The translations under genes were made by a program, and so were the position numbers. A stretch of DNA of 64,000 nucleotides, from contig NZ_CP032509.1 of NCBI RefSeq assembly GCF_003952725.1, positions 3,248,001 to 3,312,000 on the forward strand. The letters run 5' to 3'. The notes under the pieces are model-generated. The model had not been told where the DNA came from. It saw only the letters and a program-made list of their open reading frames with translations, and did no database searches. Position 1 is the first letter of the stretch. Each line of letters opens with the position of its first letter. Below, piece by piece: positions 59,901-64,000 of this stretch. The DNA comes from Georhizobium profundi. GTDB lineage: Bacteria; Pseudomonadota; Alphaproteobacteria; Rhizobiales; Rhizobiaceae.

Positions 59901-60915
59901 CGATCTGCCGCCCGGCGACCCCCGCGCAGCCTCACTGACGCGGGCTGTCGTGTTCGGCGCGCCAGATGCGGTGCTGATGGACCTGCCGCAGCTGACCGAG
60001 GATCAGCCCGCGCATCGGCCGCTGATCGCCGCGCACGCCGTTCCCTGGCCGGGCGAGATGGCGGTGTTCCGCAGCCCCGCTACGGATGGCTTCGAGCTGC
60101 TGACCACCTTCGGCAGTCGCACCCGGATCGGGGCGCTGGTCTCGGACCTCTACGCCGGGCCCACATCGCGCTTCGACCTCGGCAATGCGCTGGTGGTCGA
60201 TCTGCTGACCGGCACGCTGGAAAGCGTCACGGACCTGACCCTCTTTGGCGGCGCCAATGCACTGGCCATCGAGAGCGCGCCCGGCGCCTGGGAAATCGTG
60301 CAGGCGGGCGCGGCGGAGCTGCTGGCGCCGGGCCGATACCGCCTGACCCGGCTCCTGCGTGGCCAGCGGGGTACCGAGGGCGCGATGGGCAACCCGGCGC
60401 CTGCAGGCACGCGGGTCGTCGTGCTGGACTCTGCGCTGGCGTCCCTGCCGATTGCCGAGGCTGATCTCGGATTGCCGTGGAACTGGCGCATCGGCCCGGC
60501 GAGCCGTCCGGTCAGCGACGAGACCTATGTTGCGCAGGCCTTCACGCCCGAAGGCATCGGGCTGCGGCCGTTCTCCATCGCCCATGTCGAGCAGCCTTGG
60601 CGCACGCCGCGTACGCCCGGCGATCTCACCATCCGCTGGACGCGCCGGTCCCGCGCGCTGTCCGCCGACAGCTGGGGCGCGGCCGAGGCGGCTCTCGCAG
60701 AGGAAACCGAGGCCTACAAGGTCGAGCTCCTCGACGGCGCCACGGTGAAGCGCGTGCTGAGCACGGCCACCACCAGCGCGCTCTACACCGCCGCCCAGCA
60801 GACCGCCGACTGGGGCGCGCCGCTCGGCCCCGGCGACACGCTCGACATCCGCATCTACCAGCTCTCCGCCCTCGTCGGGCGGGGCGCGCCGAAAACCGTC
60901 ACGCTCACGTTCTGA
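56950..60915 (+). CDS. Tail tip host-specificity protein with GTA TIM-barrel domain
   Basis: A 1321-residue protein. The N-terminus has a Gly-rich stretch (GAAIGGSIGGAILGVSAATIGGFIGS), followed by a beta domain with PRLYGRMRMGGNIIWATDF. The middle (about 430-720) contains a TIM-barrel-like segment: VDAFLIGTEMPGLTTIR, KIGYAADWSEYFG, FVGIDNYMPLSDW and LGCPAIDRGTNQPN. The C-terminal part is a phage-tail type domain with RLTRLLRGQRGTEG. This is the GTA_TIM plus phage tail_3 architecture of gene transfer agents and related prophages, the receptor-binding tail tip. Confidence 0.9.
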   Translation: MATLVLGAAGAAIGGSIGGAILGVSAATIGGFIGSTIGSVVDSWIISSLAPTQRIEGARLDTLRITSATEGAVIPRLYGRMRMGGNIIWATDFREETKTTTQGGGKGGGGGKVKTTEYLYYASFAVALCEGPITGIGRIWADGKPMELSGVTWRWYPGSETQGPDPFVAARMGAASTPAYRGTAYVVFEELALSTYGNRLPQLSFEVFRPLADPDTAEGLTRAVTMIPASGEFTYATQAIRKTDGGATVPENLNALADSTDMVEALDRLQAMAPAVESVSLVVAWFGDDLRAGSCKVRPGVEVSAKSTTPASWSVNGVSRAAAFLVSRDDQDRPVYGGTPSDFAVVQAIQEMKTRGLRVTFYPFILMDVPPSNTLPNPYSDSAAETGQPAFPWRGRITCSPAAGFAGSVDKTDTAASQVAALFGAATPASFSVSGQSVSWTGPSGDWGLRRMVLHYAHLCVAAGGVDAFLIGTEMPGLTTIRSGASAYPAVQAYRDLLADVRSILGSGTKIGYAADWSEYFGHQPGDGSGDVFFHLDPLWADPEIDFVGIDNYMPLSDWRDGFEHADAAEGWPAIYDRAYLQGNIAGGEGFDWFYASAADRSAQVRTPITDGGAGKSWVFRYKDLRAWWSNPHYDRPGGVESGTPTAWTPESKPIWFAELGCPAIDRGTNQPNVFFDPKSSESFTPHFSRGWRDDAIQRAYLEATYLWWGEAANNPLSSVYGGRMVHVPECAAWTWDARPYPFFPALTDVWTDGANWRLGHWLTGRLGAVSLAALVRHLCLRAGLPEDRIDVTGLWGAVEGYAITALESPRASITTLSRHFGFDAVETEGVIRFIMRGRASVATLAPDDLVAAREGDLLELTRGQETELPHALKWQVARADEDYDAALVEARRITVDTTRIASESFPMAVPPEEAERRCRRALMEAWVGRETAAFRLPPSRLALDPADAIRLAHDGRLVDLRLVSIADAEARGIEAVRQDRATYDLPPGDPRAASLTRAVVFGAPDAVLMDLPQLTEDQPAHRPLIAAHAVPWPGEMAVFRSPATDGFELLTTFGSRTRIGALVSDLYAGPTSRFDLGNALVVDLLTGTLESVTDLTLFGGANALAIESAPGAWEIVQAGAAELLAPGRYRLTRLLRGQRGTEGAMGNPAPAGTRVVVLDSALASLPIAEADLGLPWNWRIGPASRPVSDETYVAQAFTPEGIGLRPFSIAHVEQPWRTPRTPGDLTIRWTRRSRALSADSWGAAEAALAEETEAYKVELLDGATVKRVLSTATTSALYTAAQQTADWGAPLGPGDTLDIRIYQLSALVGRGAPKTVTLTF

Positions 60916-60925
60916 AGGCCATCCC

Positions 60926-62002
60926 ATGTCCGACGCCACGACCAATCTCCTGCTGCCCTACATCCTGGCGGCGCAGGCCCAGAAGCATGTCAGCCATAAC
61001 GAGGCGCTGCGGATCCTCGACGGGCTCGTCCAGCTTTCCGTTCTGGATCGCGACCTGACCAGCCCGCCCGGCTCTCCGGCCGACGGGGATCGCTACATCG
61101 TCGGCTCGGGCGCAACCGGGGACTGGGCGGGCTGGGACCTGAACGTCGCGCTGTGGGCCGACGGAGTATGGGTCCGCCTGCCGCCGCGGGCCGGCTGGCG
61201 GTCCTGGATCGAGGATGAAGGCACGCTGCTCGTTTATGACGGCTCTAATTGGGTCAGCACGACGCCAACGGCCCTGCAGAACTTGGAGTTGCTCGGGATC
61301 GGCACCACGGCGGATGCGTCGAACCCGTTCTCGGCCAAGCTGAATGCCGCGCTCTGGACGGCCAGGACCGTGGCCGAGGGCGGCACCGGTGATCTGTTCT
61401 ACACCATGAACAAGGAGGCGGCTGGCGACGATCTCGGGCTGACGCTGCAGACCGGCTTCGTAACCAAGGCGCTGCTTGGGCTCTTCGGCTCGGACAAGTT
61501 CCGGCTCGCGGTTTCGGCTGATGGCACGAGTTTCTTTGACGGGCTCATCGTCGATAACGCGAACGGCATTGTCGACCAGCCTCGGCTGCCCCGCTTCAAG
61601 GCGTACACGAACTTCGACAACTACGTCGCGGTCGACACCTGGACGAAGATCGGCATCAACAACACGGACTACAATGACCAAGGCGCCTTCGACGCCGGCA
61701 ACAATCGTTTCGTCGCGTCAGTCGGCGGCACCTACCTCTTCGGCGCGACGCTTCTCTACAAGGTCAATTCCAGCACCACGGCGCGAATGCGCGGGCGGCT
61801 GGTACTGAACAGCGCCACCGAAATCAGAGGCTCCTTCGGCGAGGTCAGCGGAGGACACGTTTCGGAGGCGACTGCTCTCTGGCTGCAAACGATGGTGACA
61901 TTAACCGCAGGCGACACTGTCGAGCTGCAGGGGTATTTCCGGGTCGCGGACGGCTACTTCGCCGCCGACCACACGTCCTTCTGGGGCTGCAAGATCGGCT
62001 GA
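60926..62002 (+). CDS. DUF2793-containing tail fibre-like protein
   Basis: This 358-residue protein begins TTNLLLPYILAAQAQKHVSHNEALR after the initiating residues and has WAGWDLNVALWADGVWVRLPPRAGW, both hallmarks of DUF2793. The C-terminal 150 residues look like a beta-sandwich (DNYVAVDTWTKIGINNTDYND...SFWGCKIG), similar to C1q-like or receptor-binding domains. It probably binds the host surface. Confidence 0.84.
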   Translation: MSDATTNLLLPYILAAQAQKHVSHNEALRILDGLVQLSVLDRDLTSPPGSPADGDRYIVGSGATGDWAGWDLNVALWADGVWVRLPPRAGWRSWIEDEGTLLVYDGSNWVSTTPTALQNLELLGIGTTADASNPFSAKLNAALWTARTVAEGGTGDLFYTMNKEAAGDDLGLTLQTGFVTKALLGLFGSDKFRLAVSADGTSFFDGLIVDNANGIVDQPRLPRFKAYTNFDNYVAVDTWTKIGINNTDYNDQGAFDAGNNRFVASVGGTYLFGATLLYKVNSSTTARMRGRLVLNSATEIRGSFGEVSGGHVSEATALWLQTMVTLTAGDTVELQGYFRVADGYFAADHTSFWGCKIG

Positions 62003-62022
62003 GCGACGGAAGGAGGATCCCG

Positions 62023-62310
62023 ATGACACCACCCCGGTCCGATGGCTTCGTGCGCATGCCCGACGCCGAGTTCGAGGCGATCCTGACCCGGGCAGCGGAG
62101 GAAGGCGCGAAGCGCGCGCTGGCCGACGTCGGGCTCGACGGCGACGAGGCCGCGCTCGACATCCGCGATCTGCGCTCCCTGGTGGACTGCATCCGGCTGG
62201 TCCGCCGCACCGCCATGCAGACCGCCGTCCGCATGATCACCACCGGCGTCATGCTTGCGCTGCTCGCGGGCATCGCCATCAAGCTGAAGATCTTCGGCGG
62301 CGGCCCGTAG
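62023..62310 (+). CDS. DUF6127-like small membrane protein
   Basis: A 95-residue protein with GAKRALADVGLDGDEAALDIRDLRSLVDCIRLVRRTA and a single hydrophobic segment near residues 66-90 (MITTGVMLALLAGIAIKL). This matches DUF6127-type phage proteins. AGGAGG precedes the ATG. Its position before the endolysin suggests a part in lysis, although its function is unknown. Confidence 0.74.
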   Translation: MTPPRSDGFVRMPDAEFEAILTRAAEEGAKRALADVGLDGDEAALDIRDLRSLVDCIRLVRRTAMQTAVRMITTGVMLALLAGIAIKLKIFGGGP

Positions 62311-62343
62311 ACGAGCCTCATCCCCATTCATCAACCCCCAATG

Positions 62344-62366
62344 ACCCGCCCTCGAGGCGGGTTTTT
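62344..62366 (+). terminator. Rho-independent terminator
   Basis: A perfect 7-bp stem ACCCGCC (62344-62350) / GGCGGGT (62356-62362) with a 5-base loop is followed by TTTTT. It lies after the DUF6127-like gene and before the endolysin gene, so readthrough or a separate promoter must serve the lysis genes. Confidence 0.88.
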
Positions 62367-62395
62367 CGTATCCAGCATCAAGAGGAGAACCGGCG

Positions 62396-63130
62396 ATGAG
62401 CACGGCCAAGTTCCGGCGCTGCAATGACGTGACGAAGATGTGGGAGGGCGGATGGTCCAACCATCCCGCTGATCCCGGCGGCAAGACGATGTATGGCGTG
62501 ACCGAAGCCGTGTACCACGCCTGGTTGCGCCAGCGAGGCAAGCCGGTCCGGCCGGTTCGCCAGATCACGCTTGCCGAAGCCGAGCAGATCTACTTCGAGC
62601 AGTATTGGGTGCCCAGCGGCGGTCCGACGCTGGCGAGCGGCGTCGATCTCGCCACCTACGATGCCTCGGTGAACTCCGGCGTCTCGCGCGCCCGCAAATG
62701 GCTGCTCGCTTCGATCGGCGGGCCGGACCATGAGACGGTAAAGCGCATCTGCGCCACGCGGCTCAGCTTCATGCGGTCGCTGAATATCTGGAATACCTTC
62801 GGCCGCGGCTGGGCGCGTCGCGTCGCTGATATCGAAGCCAAGGGCGTGGCCTGGGCACTGACGGCCGCGAACGACAACAGCGATCTGGTCAGGCAGCAAC
62901 TGGGTGACGAGGCGGACAAGGCGCGCTCCAAGGCGCACAAGCAGACCGGGGCCGCAGCTGGCGCTGGTGGCGGCGGCGCAATCTCCCTCGATCAGGGAGC
63001 GCAACTCGGCGACTGGATCCTCGCGGGTATCGCCTTCGTCGCATTCGCGGCGCTCGCCTTCCTTATCATCCGCTCGGTGATCAACAGCCACCGCGCCACC
63101 GCCTACGCCCGGGAGGCCGCAAATGCTTAG
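62396..63130 (+). CDS. Endolysin, GH108 family
   Basis: This 244-residue protein starts with AGGAG upstream. The catalytic motif WEGGWSNHPADPGG contains the Glu of GH108 N-acetylmuramidases, and TMYGVTEAVYHAW and FEQYW follow as in the family. A Gly-rich linker (AGAGGGGA, near residue 190) leads to a C-terminal transmembrane segment near residues 207-230, so the enzyme may be membrane-anchored. It degrades peptidoglycan at lysis. It overlaps the holin start by 8 bases. Confidence 0.9.
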   Translation: MSTAKFRRCNDVTKMWEGGWSNHPADPGGKTMYGVTEAVYHAWLRQRGKPVRPVRQITLAEAEQIYFEQYWVPSGGPTLASGVDLATYDASVNSGVSRARKWLLASIGGPDHETVKRICATRLSFMRSLNIWNTFGRGWARRVADIEAKGVAWALTAANDNSDLVRQQLGDEADKARSKAHKQTGAAAGAGGGGAISLDQGAQLGDWILAGIAFVAFAALAFLIIRSVINSHRATAYAREAANA

Positions 63131-63629
63131 TTCCCTTGCTCCTGTTCTTGTTAGCCTCGGGGCGCCCATTCTGGGCTCGATCCTGCGCACCAATGTCGGC
63201 GGGATCGCTGGAGAAGCTTCCGCACAGGTCGTCGAGGCGCTCGCCCAAACCTTCGGTGCTCAGCCCACACCGGAAGCAGTGAAAGCTGCGATCGAGGCTG
63301 ATCCCAAAGCCGCCACCAAAGTGCAGGCAATCGAGCGTGAACGAAGCGCCGAGTGGGTTGCCTATCTCACTATGGCGACCTCGCAGCGCGACCACATGTT
63401 GGACCGAGAGGATCAGCGTGGCAGCGTCTTCTCCTGGGGATGGCGCCCGGCCATGTCGTGGATGTTGCTGTTCCTCTGGTCGTGGAACGGCGTCATCCTG
63501 CCGGTTGTGAACGCCACCGCCGCGGCGTCGATCGTGCCGATCCCATGGGAGCATTTGCTTGGCTTCGCTGGTCTCTGGCTCGCCATTTACGGCGGTGGTC
63601 ACACGATTAAGTCGGTGTTAGCCCGCTAA
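63123..63629 (+). CDS. Holin of 3TMs type
   Basis: The 168-residue protein has an N-terminal hydrophobic segment (LAPVLVSLGAPILGSIL), a central helical region, and two C-terminal hydrophobic segments (SWMLLFLWSWNGVILPVV and LLGFAGLWLAIYGGG), matching the GTA_holin_3TM family. It forms inner-membrane pores for lysis. It overlaps the endolysin end and is the last phage gene recognised. Confidence 0.86.
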   Translation: MLSSLAPVLVSLGAPILGSILRTNVGGIAGEASAQVVEALAQTFGAQPTPEAVKAAIEADPKAATKVQAIERERSAEWVAYLTMATSQRDHMLDREDQRGSVFSWGWRPAMSWMLLFLWSWNGVILPVVNATAAASIVPIPWEHLLGFAGLWLAIYGGGHTIKSVLAR

Positions 63630-63697
63630 GTGCTCAGCCGATCCGGATTTCCGCATCCGCTTGGATATTCGTCGCCGCTTCTATTACGGGATTGCAC

Positions 63698-64000
63698 TCA
63701 ACGCATCGCGTTCAGATCGACAATCGCATCGTACTGGCTGAGAAAGATACTTCCGGTGAGATCGTCTAGGAAGTGGGAGCGCTTCAGGCGGTCCATGACC
63801 GGCCCCTTCACCTCGGAGAGATGCAAGGTGATGCCAGCGTCGTTCAGGCGGTGGTTTATCTCCTCCAGGCTCTCGAGCGCGGAGGCGTCTATGGCGTTCA
63901 CGGCAGAGCACATGAGGACGACATGCTTCAGCTCCGGCCTGTCGGCGACCAGTTCCGCAACGCGATCCTCAAGGTAGCGGGTATTGGCGAAGTAGAGACT
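63698..64000 (-). CDS. SulP family anion permease, C-terminal STAS domain (cut by window edge)
   Basis: The minus-strand frame, open to the window end, encodes 100 residues: SLYFANTRYLEDRVAELV, then VVLMCSAVNAIDASALESLEEI and HLSEVKGPVMDRL. This is the STAS domain that ends SLC26/SulP sulfate or bicarbonate transporters (the FANT motif and the AIDASALE loop are conserved). The membrane domain lies beyond the window. It marks the return to host DNA after the prophage; the 68 bases between holin and this stop hold no recognisable att or terminator. Confidence 0.9.
   Translation of the reverse strand, partial: SLYFANTRYLEDRVAELVADRPELKHVVLMCSAVNAIDASALESLEEINHRLNDAGITLHLSEVKGPVMDRLKRSHFLDDLTGSIFLSQYDAIVDLNAMR

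Larger units (their letters stand above)
28123..63629 (+). mobile_element. Siphovirus-type prophage
   Basis: A continuous set of phage genes runs from a Com-like regulator through early replication genes, packaging, head, tail and lysis genes, mostly on the plus strand with ATGA or TGATG couplings. Head genes are lambda-like (GpA terminase, gpW, GpB portal) and the tail tip module resembles that of gene transfer agents. No repressor or tyrosine integrase was seen. The only recombinase nearby is the frameshifted serine recombinase at 23675-24999, which may or may not belong to it. The boundaries given are the outer recognisable phage genes, not proven att sites. Confidence 0.85.

Noticed and set aside
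16816..63660. Possible att repeat CCGATCCG near 16817 and near 63645
   Set aside because: Eight bases of a GC-rich word are expected by chance; flanks do not match.

Overview
The window looks like a chromosomal segment of an alphaproteobacterium, most likely a Hyphomicrobiales (Rhizobiales) relative. This rests on high GC throughout, kps-type capsule genes with alphaproteobacterial features, and phage genes of the type found in Rhizobiales and Rhodobacterales prophages. No 16S gene or species marker is present, so the placement is an inference.

Region 1 (1-16.7 kb) is host surface-polysaccharide DNA. It starts with the end of dTDP-glucose 4,6-dehydratase and a complete dTDP-4-dehydrorhamnose reductase (rhamnose donor synthesis). 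Next come a sulfotransferase-like protein, a methyltransferase and an unrecognised protein. An export block follows: two KpsE-like chain-length/export proteins flanking a KpsT ATPase, with no KpsM permease in the window. Then come a glycosyltransferase, a tandem GT2 glycosyltransferase, a secreted protein, a sphinganine-reductase-like SDR, two divergent KpsS-like Kdo-transferase/export proteins, and a KpsD/Wza-type outer-membrane lipoprotein. Together they would make, decorate, lipid-anchor and export a capsule-like glycan. The block ends with intrinsic terminators and tRNA-Ser(GCT).

Region 2 (16.8-28.0 kb) is accessory DNA just downstream of that tRNA. It holds a two-gene restriction-modification system of type III style (res and mod, coupled by a TGATG overlap). 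It also holds a four-gene ATGA-coupled cassette on the minus strand built around a large serine recombinase that is broken by a one-base frameshift. The last gene is an orphan 731-residue protein that I cannot assign.

Region 3 (28.1-63.6 kb) is a largely complete siphovirus-type prophage with higher GC. The early part has a Com-like zinc finger, a sigma-like regulator, Sak4-like ATPase, probable ssDNA-binding protein, helicase, Cas4-like nuclease, primase-helicase, RuvC-like resolvase and a ParB-methyltransferase fusion. The late part has a frameshifted terminase small subunit, GpA terminase, gpW, portal, a protease-capsid fusion, DUF2190, head-tail and tail genes, tape measure, a GTA-like tail tip module, endolysin and holin. 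Notable items are a canonical -1 ribosomal frameshift signal in the tail assembly chaperone gene, a low-GC minus-strand moron encoding a caspase/CHAT-like protein, a second orphan moron, a duplicated leader of about 80 nt before two early genes, and an inverted-repeat-rich segment after the primase-helicase gene. No tyrosine integrase, repressor or convincing att repeats were found.

Region 4 (63.7-64.0 kb) is host DNA again: the C-terminal STAS domain of a SulP-type anion transporter on the minus strand, cut by the window edge.
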